A stretch of DNA of 64,000 nt. It comes from Marinobacter sp. ATCH36. Its GTDB lineage: Bacteria; Pseudomonadota; Gammaproteobacteria; Pseudomonadales; Oleiphilaceae. Below the pieces are notes generated by a model that saw only the letters and a list, made by a program, of their open reading frames with translations, was not told the origin of the DNA and made no database searches. The translations under genes were made by a program, and so were the position numbers. Positions 48,463-57,974 of the stretch are shown here, piece after piece. Location: positions 608,371-672,370 of the forward strand of contig NZ_JAMJPL010000002.1 in NCBI RefSeq assembly GCF_023555055.1. Reading direction: 5' to 3'. Numbering within the stretch: the first letter of the stretch is position 1; every line of letters starts with the position of its first letter.

Positions 48463-48491
48463 ACTATAGAAACACGCAATACACAATGCAA
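48463..48491 (-). promoter_or_regulatory. mraZ (dcw) sigma70-like promoter
   Basis: On the - strand TTGCAT (48491-48486) is followed after 17 bases by TATAGT (48468-48463), a near-consensus -10. Transcription would start just before the MraZ boxes. The stretch 48500-48704 further upstream is AT-rich and holds no gene that I can support. Confidence 0.65.
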
Positions 48492-48704
48492 GCGCCGCGA
48501 ACAGCGCCAGACTCGGGAAAGTTCCTTTTATGACAAGAGGTTACATAACAAGATTGGTGAAAGGCTGGAGATTACGAAAAAGAAAAACCTAAAAATCAAT
48601 CACCTGCAGACAGAACTGAAGAGGAAAAGTGAGCTCTAAGATTTTTTGGCTATAAAAGCTTGCTGGTGAGAATGACAAATGTCACACAAAGCGGAAAGAA
48701 AAAA

Positions 48705-49061
48705 AGAGCTCGCCGGTAAGCCGGGTTCTGTCTGGGACAGTCATTCATCTAGGGCCTGCGTCACCACAGGCCTCAAGCGACCTACCCGAATCCAGCGCGG
48801 GCCGCGCCATAGGATTCCTATTTGGTCTTGCTCCAGGTGGGGTTTACCATCGCCGTGAACTGTTGCCAGTCACGCGGTGCGCTCTTACCGCACCATTTCA
48901 CCCTTACCGGTGCCCGCGAACATGTCACGGCCACTTAGGCGGTATACTTTCTGTTGCACTTTCCGTCGGCTCGCGCCGCCCAGGCGTTACCTGGCACCTT
49001 GCCCTATGGAGCCCGGACTTTCCTCCCCCGGTAAAACCGGCGGCGACTGTCTGGCGAGCTC
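48705..49061 (-). ncRNA. rnpB: RNase P RNA (class A)
   Basis: On the - strand the RNA has the class A core: GCCAGACAGTCGCCGCCGG near the 5' end, GGGGGAGGAAAGTCCGGGCT, CCATAGGGCAAGGTGCCAGG, and near the 3' end GACAGAACCCGGCTTACCGG. Helix P1 forms from GAGCTCGCC (about 49061-49053) and GGCGAGCTC (48714-48706). A T-rich run follows P1. It cleaves tRNA 5' leaders with RnpA. The ends are estimated to within a few bases. Confidence 0.95.
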
Positions 49062-49068
49062 GGGCGAG

Positions 49069-49097
49069 ACCATACTCCAGCTCATGATGGCAGGCAA
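49069..49097 (-). promoter_or_regulatory. rnpB promoter
   Basis: On the - strand TTGCCT (49097-49092) and TATGGT (49074-49069) are 17 bases apart. The RNA 5' helix starts 8 bases after the -10, as expected for a transcription start there. It lies just downstream of the rsmI stop. Confidence 0.65.
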
Positions 49098-49125
49098 GGG
49101 AAAACGCAAAACATCAACACGTCGG

Positions 49126-49992
49126 TCATTCCGCCTTCAACTCCAGCGCGCGCTGATAAAGTTCGTTCTTGGAGCTACCCGTCAAATCCGCCGCCAGCTT
49201 CGCCGCCTTTTTCACCGGCAATTCCCTCAACAGTAGACTCAATACACGATCCACTTCGATTGAGCCAACGGCAGTTTCTGCATCGCTGGCACCGTGCACC
49301 ATAACCACGAATTCGCCGCGACTGCCGTGGGGGTCGGCCTCAAGAGCCTCTGCCACCGACCTCGCTGCACCTGCATAGAATGTCTCGAAGGCTTTCGTAA
49401 GCTCCCGCGCCAACACCAGCTCCCGCTCGCTTCCCATGACCAGTTCGATATCCCTGACAGCATCAACAATTCGGTGCGGCGATTCATAGAACACCAGGGT
49501 TGCCGTCTCTCTGGCCAGTCGCTCCAGTGCAGCTTTTCTTGCGCCCCGCTTGGCCGGCAGAAACCCCTCGAACAGGAAACGGTCGGTCGGCAGACCCGCT
49601 GCACTCAGCGCTGAAACAAGAGCGCAGGCCCCGGGCACCGGGCTGACCCGAAACCCTCGCAGCCGCGCCTCGCGCACAAGCACATAGCCCGGATCAGAGA
49701 TCAGCGGCGTGCCTGCATCGGAAATCAGCGCAACGTCCTGGGAGGCAGCAAGCCTGTCCAGAACCTGACCGACCTTGTCCCGCTCATTATGATCGTGTAA
49801 CGCCATCATGGGCTTGCTTATACCCAGGTGCTGCATCAGGCGACCACTATGCCGGGTATCTTCTGCTGCGATCACTGAAACCCGTGATAAAATCGTCGCG
49901 GCCCTGGGAGACATATCGTCCAGATTACCGATGGGAGTAGCCACTATATAGAGTGTGCCAGAGTATTCTGGCTGATGATTCTCGGAATGCAC
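49126..49992 (-). CDS. rsmI: 16S rRNA (cytidine(1402)-2'-O)-methyltransferase
   Basis: This SAM-dependent enzyme methylates the ribose of C1402. It has LYIVATPIGNLDDMSPRAAT, AAEDTRHSGRLM, LISDAGTPLISDPGY, and FYESPHR. The GTG at 49992 is chosen: GAGAGG lies 5 bases upstream and it yields 288 residues, near E. coli RsmI (286). The ATG at 50019 would add 9 residues. It diverges from lpoA, and rnpB follows downstream. Confidence 0.93.
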   Translation of the reverse strand: MHSENHQPEYSGTLYIVATPIGNLDDMSPRAATILSRVSVIAAEDTRHSGRLMQHLGISKPMMALHDHNERDKVGQVLDRLAASQDVALISDAGTPLISDPGYVLVREARLRGFRVSPVPGACALVSALSAAGLPTDRFLFEGFLPAKRGARKAALERLARETATLVFYESPHRIVDAVRDIELVMGSERELVLARELTKAFETFYAGAARSVAEALEADPHGSRGEFVVMVHGASDAETAVGSIEVDRVLSLLLRELPVKKAAKLAADLTGSSKNELYQRALELKAE

Positions 49993-50178
49993 GAACACCT
50001 CTCTTTTGCTCCAGCGCATGACACCAACGTCATGTGAATTCACGTGGGAGCTGTTAAACTTGCGGGCCTGATTAAGCAAACCAATTACAGGAAGCCCGGC
50101 GGGAACAGGGCTTCCGGCATGATGCCGCCGATTACCCGGCGCCACAAGCGTAATAACCCGGAGTATTGTGAGCCAGCC

Positions 50179-52047
50179 ATGACCAGATACCGTCTGAACC
50201 TGAGAATCACCGCCCTAATGATGGCGTTGGCACTGCTGTTTGCGGGTTGCGCCAGTGTGAACCTCGAATCTCACGTTGCCGAGAGCGCCAACGAAGCCCT
50301 TGATGTCGCTGCCATTGTATCCGACCGGAGAGAGGCACAGGCCTACCTGTTACGCGCCGCGGACAGATTTCAGAGTCAGAACCAGCACCGGGACGCCAGA
50401 ACACTCCTGCAAAGTGACCAGTTTGACTCACCTGACGACGAAACCGCTAACCAACTGGCGCTCCTGTCGATGGCAAGCGCAACAGCCCTGGACGATGCCC
50501 GGTGGGCAGCGGAAGTCGCATCACGGATTGAACCCGATTTTTTTCTCAACTTCGAACCGGGCCTGATCAACCGTGCAGGAAGACTCCAGGAGCAGACCTA
50601 CGTGCTTGCGGACGATAACCTGGCAGCTGCCGTCACCCTGATACTTCTGGCAGAGGCAGACACCGACGCAGACACCCAGTCACTCCACGACGCCATCTGG
50701 CAGAATCTGAAAAAGACCTCTGACAGTGAACTCGCGGATGTGGAGGGTCGCGCTATCGGTTATCAGGCTCAGGGCTGGCTTGAGCTGGCGGGCATTCTCA
50801 GAGAGCCGGATGCCAGCCTGGACGAGCAAGGCAGAATGATCCGCAGCTGGCAAAACAACTGGCCGGACCATCCCGCAGCCTCTATGCCGCCAGCAGAGCT
50901 GCAGCTTATTGCCAGCCTGGCCGAGACCCGCCCGGAAAGAATCACACTGGCAGTTCCACTCAGCGGTCCCCTATCCAGCGCCGGCGCGGCCATCCGCGAT
51001 GGCTTCTTCGCTGCCTATTATGAGGACGATTCCGCGGATCGCTCCAAGATCAGCGTCCGGGTCGTGGACACGTCTGACCGCTCCTTCCCCCAACTTTATC
51101 GCGAACTGGCCGATGAGAATCAGGACCTGATCGTCGGCCCGCTGGAGAAGGACGCACTGGCCACATTGTCTGATATGGAATCATTGCCGGTTCCGGTTCT
51201 TGGGCTGAATTATTTGCCCTCGAATACTGAAGCTCCTTCCGGGCTGTACCAGTTCGGTCTCTCCGCAGAAGATGAAGCACGACAGATCGCCGACCGCTTG
51301 GCGGCCGAGGGTATCAACCAGATTCTTGTACTGATCCCTGCTGGGGAGTGGGGTGACAGACTTGAGGGCGCCCTGCTGCAACGCCTGGAACAAAAGGAAG
51401 GTGTCGCGTTAGATATAGAGCGCTACTTCCGCGAAGACAATCTGCGAGCAGTGACCGCTGATTTGCTGGGGATCACCGTCTCCCGTAATCGCGCCATTGA
51501 TGTTGAGCGCACCGCCGGCATCGACGTAGAGTTCGAACCGAGGCGCCGGCAGGATGCTGATGGCATCGTTATGGTCGCCGAGCCTACGGTTGCAAGACAG
51601 TTCAAGCCATTATTCGCCTTCTATTTTGGTGGCGACCTGCCGGTTTACTCTCCCTCCATGGTCTATGAGGGCAATCCGGACCCATCCCGGGATCGCGACC
51701 TGAATGACGTTATTTTTACCGACACTCCCTGGATACTTGAAGAAGACAACCAGTTCCGTGCGGTTGTGAAAGACGTCATGCCGGATATCAAAGGCCAGCT
51801 TGGTCGCCTGTTCGCCATGGGCGCAGACGCCTGGCAACTGAGCAAGCGCCTTCCCCTGCTCCAGCATGTTGACGGCGCAACCATTGACGGACAGACCGGT
51901 GAAATGGCCATGACTCCTGACGGCAGCATTCACCGGGAACAACTGTGGGCACGCTTCCGCAACGGAACCCCGGAGAGACTGCCGGAACTTGAAGAGCCCA
52001 CGGCCAGCGAAGTACAGGAAATCGACGAGCTGCCCAGACAGGAATAA
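50179..52047 (+). CDS. lpoA: LpoA-like outer-membrane lipoprotein, penicillin-binding protein activator
   Basis: This 622-residue lipoprotein has a signal sequence ending in the lipobox LFAGC (Cys about residue 23). An N-terminal helical repeat region follows and then a periplasmic-binding-like C-terminal domain (ITLAVPLSGPLSSAGAAIRD; DLIVGPLEKDALATL). LpoA activates PBP1a from the outer membrane. The ATG at 50179 places the hydrophobic segment correctly; the open frame before it is rejected. It heads the lpoA-yraN-diaA unit. Confidence 0.88.
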   Translation: MTRYRLNLRITALMMALALLFAGCASVNLESHVAESANEALDVAAIVSDRREAQAYLLRAADRFQSQNQHRDARTLLQSDQFDSPDDETANQLALLSMASATALDDARWAAEVASRIEPDFFLNFEPGLINRAGRLQEQTYVLADDNLAAAVTLILLAEADTDADTQSLHDAIWQNLKKTSDSELADVEGRAIGYQAQGWLELAGILREPDASLDEQGRMIRSWQNNWPDHPAASMPPAELQLIASLAETRPERITLAVPLSGPLSSAGAAIRDGFFAAYYEDDSADRSKISVRVVDTSDRSFPQLYRELADENQDLIVGPLEKDALATLSDMESLPVPVLGLNYLPSNTEAPSGLYQFGLSAEDEARQIADRLAAEGINQILVLIPAGEWGDRLEGALLQRLEQKEGVALDIERYFREDNLRAVTADLLGITVSRNRAIDVERTAGIDVEFEPRRRQDADGIVMVAEPTVARQFKPLFAFYFGGDLPVYSPSMVYEGNPDPSRDRDLNDVIFTDTPWILEEDNQFRAVVKDVMPDIKGQLGRLFAMGADAWQLSKRLPLLQHVDGATIDGQTGEMAMTPDGSIHREQLWARFRNGTPERLPELEEPTASEVQEIDELPRQE

Positions 52048-52065
52048 CAAACACAGAGTGTAGCC

Positions 52066-52440
52066 ATGGACGGCGATCAGAAAACCCGAAAGGCGACCGG
52101 CAACGTTGCGGAGGGTGTCGCCGCACGCTACCTGATGAGTCGTGGCGTTAATATCCTTGAACGAAACGTCTTCAGCCGTGGCGGTGAAATTGACTTGGTC
52201 GGCATTGATAACGGAACCCTGGTCTTTTTCGAAGTTCGCTTCCGGGGAAGTGGCAGCCTCGCCAGCGCGGCGGAATCCATAACTCCTACCAAACAGAAGC
52301 GACTGATCAGGGCGGCCTCGTTCTATCTCCACAAGCATGGTCTGTGGAATGCCTATAGCCGAATCGACGTTGTTGCTATCGCCCCGGGTGAACGCACAAA
52401 ATACCGGATACAATGGATCAAGAACGCCATCCAGGCCTGA
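52066..52440 (+). CDS. YraN/UPF0102 family nuclease-like protein
   Basis: This 124-residue protein has the UPF0102 pattern: GNVAEGVAARYLMSRG, a GGEIDLVGID strand and VFFEVRFRG, which carry the acidic residues of a Holliday-junction-resolvase-like fold. Activity is not established. The usual Lys after EVR is an Arg-Gly context here (family EVKxR), a small deviation. It lies 18 bases after lpoA and 2 bases before diaA, the same order as in E. coli. Confidence 0.88.
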   Translation: MDGDQKTRKATGNVAEGVAARYLMSRGVNILERNVFSRGGEIDLVGIDNGTLVFFEVRFRGSGSLASAAESITPTKQKRLIRAASFYLHKHGLWNAYSRIDVVAIAPGERTKYRIQWIKNAIQA

Positions 52441-52442
52441 CT

Positions 52443-53033
52443 ATGACCGATACAGAACAACAGATAAATCAATGGTTCGCCAATCATATGGAGCACACCG
52501 CGCACGCTGCCAGCTCCTCAGCGCCGGGCATAGAAAGAGCCTCGGACGCCCTCGTTGGCACCCTGCTCAGTGACGGCAAGATTATTACCTGTGCCAACGG
52601 TAATGCCAACATCCTGGCCCAGTACTTCTGTACCGCCCTGCTGAATCGATTCGAGCAGGATCGCCCGGCACTACCGGCGATCAACCTTGGAGCAGACGCA
52701 ACAACCTATTCTGCGATCTGCCGCGACAATCGTTTCAACGACACATTTTCCAGGCAAGTGCGGGCCATTGGCAAAACCAACGATGTGTTAATGGTGTTTG
52801 TTGACGATGGCCACAAAGCCAATCTCATACAGGCAATACAGGCAGCCCATGACAGGGAAATGAATGTGGTGGTGCTCAGTGCCAAGGAAAAAACCGACAT
52901 CACGTCACTGCTACACCCCGAAGATCATGAGATTGCGCTCGACAATCTTTCACCGACTGCAGCAACGCCTATCATGCTGGTCATTATCAACGCCCTGTGC
53001 GGGCTGATTGACGAAAAACTCTTCGGCGGGTAA
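52443..53033 (+). CDS. diaA: DiaA-like SIS-domain protein
   Basis: This 196-residue SIS-domain protein of the GmhA/DiaA group has CANGNANILAQYFCTALLNR, INLGADATTYSAICRD and DVLMVFVDDGHKANLIQAI. In E. coli, DiaA binds DnaA and times replication initiation. Position after yraN favours DiaA over phosphoheptose isomerase. The dolP gene that follows in E. coli is missing here; a terminator and convergent sspB come next. Confidence 0.85.
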   Translation: MTDTEQQINQWFANHMEHTAHAASSSAPGIERASDALVGTLLSDGKIITCANGNANILAQYFCTALLNRFEQDRPALPAINLGADATTYSAICRDNRFNDTFSRQVRAIGKTNDVLMVFVDDGHKANLIQAIQAAHDREMNVVVLSAKEKTDITSLLHPEDHEIALDNLSPTAATPIMLVIINALCGLIDEKLFGG

Positions 53034-53041
53034 CGGATAGC

Positions 53042-53073
53042 AAAAAAGCCAGCTGGTTTCGCAGCTGGCTTTT
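53042..53073. terminator. Bidirectional terminator between diaA and sspB
   Basis: AAAAGCCAGCTG (53044-53055) and CAGCTGGCTTTT (53062-53073) form a perfect 12-bp stem with a 6-base loop and A/T tails on each side. It serves the convergent diaA (+) and sspB (-) genes. Confidence 0.9.
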
Positions 53074-53106
53074 ATGGCTTGATACTGCTTCCAGGATAGC
53101 GAAGCG

Positions 53107-53544
53107 TTACTTCACCACCTTGAGTGTTGGCCGGCCACTGGGTCGATCTCCACTTTGCCCGTCATCACCGGTACCGGTGGTGTCCCCATCGGGGCCTTCC
53201 GGATCCGGCGAACCTGGCTCGCTGCCAAACACCATGCCCTCGCCATTCTCCTTGGCGTAGACCGCCATAACCGCTTGCAGAGGAATAAACACCTGCATAG
53301 GCACACCGCCAAAGCGAGCGCTGAACTCCAGCGCGCCGTTGCCGATCACCAGGCCCCGGACAGCTCCGGGGCTGATATTGAGCACGATTTGCCCGTTGGC
53401 GACGTGTTCAGTAGGAACCTGGACCCCCTGAACGCCTGCATCCACCACAATGTAGGGAGTACAGTCGTTTTCGAGAATCCATTCATTGAACGCCCTGACG
53501 AGATAGGGACGGCTCGATGTCATGGTTATCTTGCTATCAGGCAC
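53107..53544 (-). CDS. sspB: ClpXP protease specificity-enhancing factor SspB
   Basis: This 145-residue adaptor delivers SsrA-tagged proteins to ClpXP. The fold region (SSRPYLVRAFNEWILENDC, HVANGQIVLNISPGAV, FSARFGG) is followed by an acidic Gly/Asp-rich linker and the ClpX-binding tail RPTLKVVK. The GTG at 53544 has AGGAG about 7 bases upstream; the ATG at 53523 lacks one. It is in an operon with sspA. Confidence 0.94.
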   Translation of the reverse strand: MPDSKITMTSSRPYLVRAFNEWILENDCTPYIVVDAGVQGVQVPTEHVANGQIVLNISPGAVRGLVIGNGALEFSARFGGVPMQVFIPLQAVMAVYAKENGEGMVFGSEPGSPDPEGPDGDTTGTGDDGQSGDRPSGRPTLKVVK

Positions 53545-53579
53545 TGCCTTTCTCCTGAACCGGTTTCAGGCTCTGCAAA

Positions 53580-54209
53580 TCAACTGCGAATATCTTCTTC
53601 CAGGTCCGACAGGCTCGCCTTGAACCCTTCACGACTGAAAATGCTATCCATATACTTTTGAAGCGGTTTTGCCTGCTTCTCATTGAGCTCAATGCCCAGA
53701 GACGGCAAACGCCAAAGAATCGGTGCGATACAGCAGTCCACAATGGTGAATTCTTCCGACAGGAAAAATGGCATTTCGCCAAACAGCGGAGCAGTGGCCA
53801 GCAGACTCTCACGAAGCTCTTTGCGAGCGACATCAGAGGCTTTGGCGTTAGGCTGGGCAAGAATCTGATCTACCAGCCCGCACCAGTCTTTCTGGATGCG
53901 ATGAATCATCAGCCGGCTGTTCGCCCGGGCAACCGGGTATACCGGAAGCAAGGGTGGATGCGGGAAACGCTCATCCAGATATTCCATCATGATGTTGGGC
54001 TCATAGAGCACAAGGTCACGATCCACCAGCGTCGGCAGGGCATTATACGGGTTCAGGTCAGCCAGCTCTCCGGGAGGGTTGTCCGGATCAACGTTAACGA
54101 CGTCAACCGTTACGCCCTTTTCTGCCAGTACAATGCGGACTCTGTGGCTGTAATGACTGGCCGGGTCCGAGAAAAACGTCATTGATGACCGCTTGGTCAC
54201 AACGCCCAT
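53580..54209 (-). CDS. sspA: Stringent starvation protein A
   Basis: This 209-residue GST-fold protein has an N-terminal thioredoxin-like part ([39 protein letters not shown]) and a helical C-terminal domain. SspA binds RNA polymerase and changes transcription under starvation and acid stress. It lies 35 bases upstream of sspB, following petC after a terminator. Confidence 0.95.
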   Translation of the reverse strand: MGVVTKRSSMTFFSDPASHYSHRVRIVLAEKGVTVDVVNVDPDNPPGELADLNPYNALPTLVDRDLVLYEPNIMMEYLDERFPHPPLLPVYPVARANSRLMIHRIQKDWCGLVDQILAQPNAKASDVARKELRESLLATAPLFGEMPFFLSEEFTIVDCCIAPILWRLPSLGIELNEKQAKPLQKYMDSIFSREGFKASLSDLEEDIRS

Positions 54210-54248
54210 AGAACTACCTCACGATTTGACTAACCGAATTGACCCTGA

Positions 54249-54288
54249 AAAACGCAAAAATCCAGCGGGCCGGCAATTGCCCGCTGGA
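54249..54288 (-). terminator. Intrinsic terminator of petABC
   Basis: On the - strand TCCAGCGGGC and GCCCGCTGGA (54279-54288 and 54261-54270) form a perfect 10-bp stem with an 8-base loop, followed by TTTTTGCGTTTT. It is 29 bases after the petC stop. Confidence 0.85.
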
Positions 54289-54317
54289 ACTCAGGGATAA
54301 GGATTATACCTGAAATC

Positions 54318-55073
54318 TCAGTGTACGTCCTTCCAGTATTCCCGATTAAGCAGGTAGGCAAAGATAAAGAAGATCGCCACGAAGATCAGGGCGAACATAC
54401 CAAGCCTTTCACGCTCAACCTTTACCGGATCGCCCATGTAGGACATGAAATTGGTCAGGTCATACATGGCGCTGTTGAATTCCGCTGGTGACATGGAGCC
54501 CTCGGTTTCCCACTGGGGGCACGTGTCCGCGTTACGGACATCGCCACTAAGAGGGTCAACGCTGGCACCTTCGCCAATTCGCGGCTCTACAGCACACAGG
54601 CCTTGCAGATCTGCCATGACATGGGGCATGCCGACGTTGTCAAAGACAACGTTGTTTACGCCCAGCGGACGAGTATCGTCCTTGTAGAAGCCACGCAGGT
54701 AAGAATAGATCCAGTCCTCACCACGAAGGCGGGACTCGAGCGTAAGATCCGGTGGCGGAGCACCGAACCAGTCCGCAGCCATATCCTTGCTCATGGAGTT
54801 TTTCATCAGTTCACCGATTTTCGCGCCGGTGAAGATCAGATTCTCCTCGTAAAGCTCCTGCGGAATGCCCAGATCATCCGATACCCGCTTGTAACGAGCG
54901 TACTCCATGGAGTGACACCCCATGCAGTAGTTCGTAAACAGGGCCGCACCACGCTGAAGAGACTCCTTGTTGGTGTGGTCCGGTTCCATGGTATCCAGTT
55001 CAACGGATGGCCCGGCCGCCAGCCCGAGGGCTGGCAGGATCGCTATGAAAAGACCAACTATCAGCTTTCTCAT
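54318..55073 (-). CDS. petC: Cytochrome c1 of the bc1 complex
   Basis: This 251-residue protein has a signal peptide (MRKLIVGLFIAILPALGLAA), heme c motif CMGCH near residue 51, and a C-terminal anchor (MFALIFVAIFFIFAYLLN). It passes electrons from the Rieske centre to soluble cytochrome c. The ATG at 55073 shares a base with the petB stop; the upstream open frame belongs to petB. Confidence 0.96.
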   Translation of the reverse strand: MRKLIVGLFIAILPALGLAAGPSVELDTMEPDHTNKESLQRGAALFTNYCMGCHSMEYARYKRVSDDLGIPQELYEENLIFTGAKIGELMKNSMSKDMAADWFGAPPPDLTLESRLRGEDWIYSYLRGFYKDDTRPLGVNNVVFDNVGMPHVMADLQGLCAVEPRIGEGASVDPLSGDVRNADTCPQWETEGSMSPAEFNSAMYDLTNFMSYMGDPVKVERERLGMFALIFVAIFFIFAYLLNREYWKDVH

Positions 55074-56305
55074 TATCCTGTCACCCTCTCTGGAACTGGC
55101 TTGGTTTTCTCCATACGCGTATAGAACGGCATGAGAATAAAGTAGAGGAAGTAGAGCGTTGTCAGAATCTGCGCAACGATAGTACGACCCTCTGTCGCCG
55201 GAACGATACCGAGATACCCCAGGATGACAAAGCTCACCGCAAAGATCGCCAGGGCAATCTTGCTCAGCCACCCCTTGTAACGCATGGAGCGAACCGGGCT
55301 TCTATCCAGCCAGGGCAGGACAAACAATATCGCAATGGCGCCGCCCATGACGACAACACCCCAGAACTTGGCATCCAGGCCGAAGAGGTCAACTGTCACC
55401 GCCCGTAGCATCGCGTAGAACGGCGTGAAGTACCACACTGGCGCGATGTGGTCCGGCGTCTTGAGGGGGTTCGCCGGCTCGAAGTTCGGCTTCTCAAGGA
55501 ACAGGCCACCCATCTCCGGGAAGAAGAACACCACTATAAAGAAGATAAAGAAGAAAACACCAACCCCCATCAGGTCGTGCACGGTGTAATAGGGGTGGAA
55601 TGGAATGCCATCTTTGGGCACACCGTTTTCATCCTTGTTCTTCTTGATGTCGATACCGTCAGGATTGTTGGAGCCCACTTCGTGCAGTGCAAGGATATGC
55701 AACACCACCAGACCGAGAAGGACGATCGGCAATGCGACGACGTGTAATGCAAAGAAGCGGTTCAGTGTAATACCGGAAATCAGGTAGTCACCACGAATCC
55801 ACAGCGACAAATCGTCACCAATCACCGGAATGGCACCGAAGAGGTTCACAATAACCTGAGCACCCCAATAGGACATCTGTCCCCAGGGCAGCAGATAACC
55901 CATAAAGGCTTCTGCCATAAGCACCAGGTAGATCAGCATACCGAAGATCCAGATCAGCTCACGAGGCTTTTGGTATGAGCCATACATCAAGCCACGGAAC
56001 ATGTGGAGGTACACCACCACGAAAAACGCAGAAGCGCCGGTGGAGTGCAGATAACGCAGCAACCAGCCCCACTCCACGTCACGCATGATGTATTCCACGG
56101 ACGCGAAGGCCCCCTCGCCGGAGGGGTTATAGCTCATGGTCAGCCATATACCGGTGATCAGCTGGTTGACCAGCACCAGCATGGCCAGCGAGCCGAAGAA
56201 ATACCACATGTTGAAGTTCTTGGGCGCGTAGTACTTGCCCAAGTGCTTGTTCCACGCTTCAACAATCGGGAGACGCTCGTCAACCCAGTTTACTAACTTG
56301 TTCAT
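55073..56305 (-). CDS. petB: Cytochrome b of the bc1 complex
   Basis: This 410-residue membrane protein carries the two b hemes. Heme His residues sit in LHSTGASAFFVVVYLHMFRG and in FFALHVVALPIVLLGLVVLH; the Qo-site PEW-like region and WDRSPVR follow. It is the full-length proteobacterial form (not split as in b6f). It shares single bases with petA and petC ends, so the three are coupled. Confidence 0.96.
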   Translation of the reverse strand: MNKLVNWVDERLPIVEAWNKHLGKYYAPKNFNMWYFFGSLAMLVLVNQLITGIWLTMSYNPSGEGAFASVEYIMRDVEWGWLLRYLHSTGASAFFVVVYLHMFRGLMYGSYQKPRELIWIFGMLIYLVLMAEAFMGYLLPWGQMSYWGAQVIVNLFGAIPVIGDDLSLWIRGDYLISGITLNRFFALHVVALPIVLLGLVVLHILALHEVGSNNPDGIDIKKNKDENGVPKDGIPFHPYYTVHDLMGVGVFFFIFFIVVFFFPEMGGLFLEKPNFEPANPLKTPDHIAPVWYFTPFYAMLRAVTVDLFGLDAKFWGVVVMGGAIAILFVLPWLDRSPVRSMRYKGWLSKIALAIFAVSFVILGYLGIVPATEGRTIVAQILTTLYFLYFILMPFYTRMEKTKPVPERVTG

Positions 56306-56901
56306 TACGCGGCCCCCTCAGGATCCAGACCGACGGTCAGGGTATTCTCGTCGTCGTAGCGATAGGGAGGCACCTCAAGATTCGTTGGTGCCGGCATACC
56401 CGGAAAGACACGGCCAGCGAGGTCGAATCGTGAACCGTGACAAGCGCAGTAAAATCCGCCAAGCCAGTCTTCACCAAGGTCAGCAGGAGCCACCTCGGGC
56501 CGGAACGTGGGTGAACAACCCAGATGCGTACAAATGCCGACAATGACAGCGTAGTCTTCCTTGATAGCACGCAATTCACCATCAATATAGGCTGGCTGCG
56601 CCGCATCCTCGGAAAGCGGGTCTTTCACGCGATCATCGAGCTTGCGAATGTTCTCATTCATTTCGTCGGTGCGACGAATGACCCACACCGGTTTTCCGCG
56701 CCACTCAACAGTCATCTGCTGACCCGGCTCAAGCTTACTGACATTGACGGTTACCGGTGCACCGGCTGCTTCCGCTTTGGCACTGGGATTCCAGGATGCT
56801 ACGAAAGGCACGGCCGCACCGACGACGCCGACACCACCCACCACAGACGTGGCACCGATCAGAAATCGGCGCCTGCCTTGGCTCACGTCGCCATTATTCA
56901 T
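56305..56901 (-). CDS. petA: Rieske iron-sulfur subunit of the bc1 complex
   Basis: This 198-residue protein has a twin-arginine signal (GRRRFLIGATS) whose hydrophobic part also anchors it. Cluster ligands are in CTHLGC and CACHGSRFD. It oxidises quinol and moves electrons to cytochrome c1. It is the first gene of petABC. The 239-base region up to the rpsI stop contains the rpsI terminator and a GGTAAT-GAA-ATTACC palindrome (56999-57013) that might be an operator. Confidence 0.96.
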   Translation of the reverse strand: MNNGDVSQGRRRFLIGATSVVGGVGVVGAAVPFVASWNPSAKAEAAGAPVTVNVSKLEPGQQMTVEWRGKPVWVIRRTDEMNENIRKLDDRVKDPLSEDAAQPAYIDGELRAIKEDYAVIVGICTHLGCSPTFRPEVAPADLGEDWLGGFYCACHGSRFDLAGRVFPGMPAPTNLEVPPYRYDDENTLTVGLDPEGAA

Positions 56902-57091
56902 TATGGTTTTCTCCCATCAGGCGACATGCAGCCCTGTCTAAAGGGAACCTGCACATCGAAAAGGACTTCTCTCAACCCAAAAATATAAGCGCTCAAATGG
57001 TAATGAAATTACCCTGCCCTTACAAGTCGGAAAGCTCTCAGGCCGGACCATTACCTGTTCCGGATCAAATTGATATTGATTTTGAATCCAT

Positions 57092-57118
57092 AAAAAAACC
57101 CGGCCAACGGACCGGGTT
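57092..57118 (-). terminator. Intrinsic terminator of rplM-rpsI
   Basis: On the - strand AACCCGG pairs with CCGGGTT around the loop TCCGTTGG, followed by a run of T. It is 22 bases after the rpsI stop. Confidence 0.85.
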
Positions 57119-57140
57119 CTTCGGGTCTGCTCCAGCGAAC

Positions 57141-57533
57141 TTAACGCTTGGAGAACTGAGGACGCTTACGCGCCTTGCGCAGACCAACTTTCTTACGCTC
57201 AACCTTACGAGCATCACGAGTAACGTAACCCTCTTTGCGCAGAGCAGGACGCAGAGTCTCGTCGTAATCCATCAGGGCCCGGGTAAGCCCGTGACGAATC
57301 GCGCCCGCCTGACCACTACTTCCACCACCTTTCACGGTGATATTGATATCAAACCGATCGGTGGAGTCGGCAACCACGAGAGGCTGACGAACGATCATAC
57401 GCAGAGTGTCACGACCGAAAAACTGCTCGATAGTGCGACCATTGATGGAAATGTTACCGCTTCCCGGCTTGATAAAAACCCGAGCCGTGGATGTCTTGCG
57501 GCGACCAGTACCGTAATTTTGTGCTACAGACAT
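57141..57533 (-). CDS. rpsI: 30S ribosomal protein S9
   Basis: This 130-residue protein has [20 protein letters not shown] at the N-terminus and the basic C-terminal tail [11 protein letters not shown], which reaches the P-site tRNA. The length is the same as E. coli S9. It is cotranscribed with rplM, 12 bases upstream. Confidence 0.98.
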   Translation of the reverse strand: MSVAQNYGTGRRKTSTARVFIKPGSGNISINGRTIEQFFGRDTLRMIVRQPLVVADSTDRFDINITVKGGGSSGQAGAIRHGLTRALMDYDETLRPALRKEGYVTRDARKVERKKVGLRKARKRPQFSKR

Positions 57534-57545
57534 ATCCGCCTTCCG

Positions 57546-57974
57546 TTAAATGTCGAGTTCTTTGGGCTGCTGGGCTGCATGAGGATGCTCAGCGCCGGCA
57601 TAAATTTTCAGCTTCTTGAACATGGCACGACCGAGCGGGCCATTTGGAAGCATGCCTTTGACAGACTTCTGGATGATTTGCTCAGGAGCCTTGTCGACCA
57701 GCTTCTCGAAGTTGATGGATTTGATTCCACCCGGAAAGCCGGTGTGACTGTAGTACATCTTGTCAGATGCTTTTTTGCCGGTAACCCGTACCTGACTGGC
57801 ATTGATAACCACTATGTAATCACCAGTGTCGACATGAGGGGTGTACTCAGGCTTGTGCTTGCCCCGCAGACGAAGGGCGATTTCAGTTGACAGACGACCC
57901 AGCGTCTTGCCGGCTGCGTCTACAACGTACCAGTCACGCGTTACTGTTTCTGGTTTCGCACTCAGAGTCTTCAT
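57546..57974 (-). CDS. rplM: 50S ribosomal protein L13
   Basis: This 142-residue protein has [37 protein letters not shown] and [20 protein letters not shown], matching L13 (E. coli 142). The ATG at 57974 is chosen; the open frame continues 15 codons upstream without family similarity. It is the first gene of the rplM-rpsI operon. Confidence 0.98.
   Translation of the reverse strand: MKTLSAKPETVTRDWYVVDAAGKTLGRLSTEIALRLRGKHKPEYTPHVDTGDYIVVINASQVRVTGKKASDKMYYSHTGFPGGIKSINFEKLVDKAPEQIIQKSVKGMLPNGPLGRAMFKKLKIYAGAEHPHAAQQPKELDI

Noticed and set aside
48457..48639. 60-codon open frame on the + strand upstream of mraZ
   Set aside because: It overlaps the mraZ promoter, has no ribosome-binding site and is Lys/Arg-rich from AT-rich spacer DNA.
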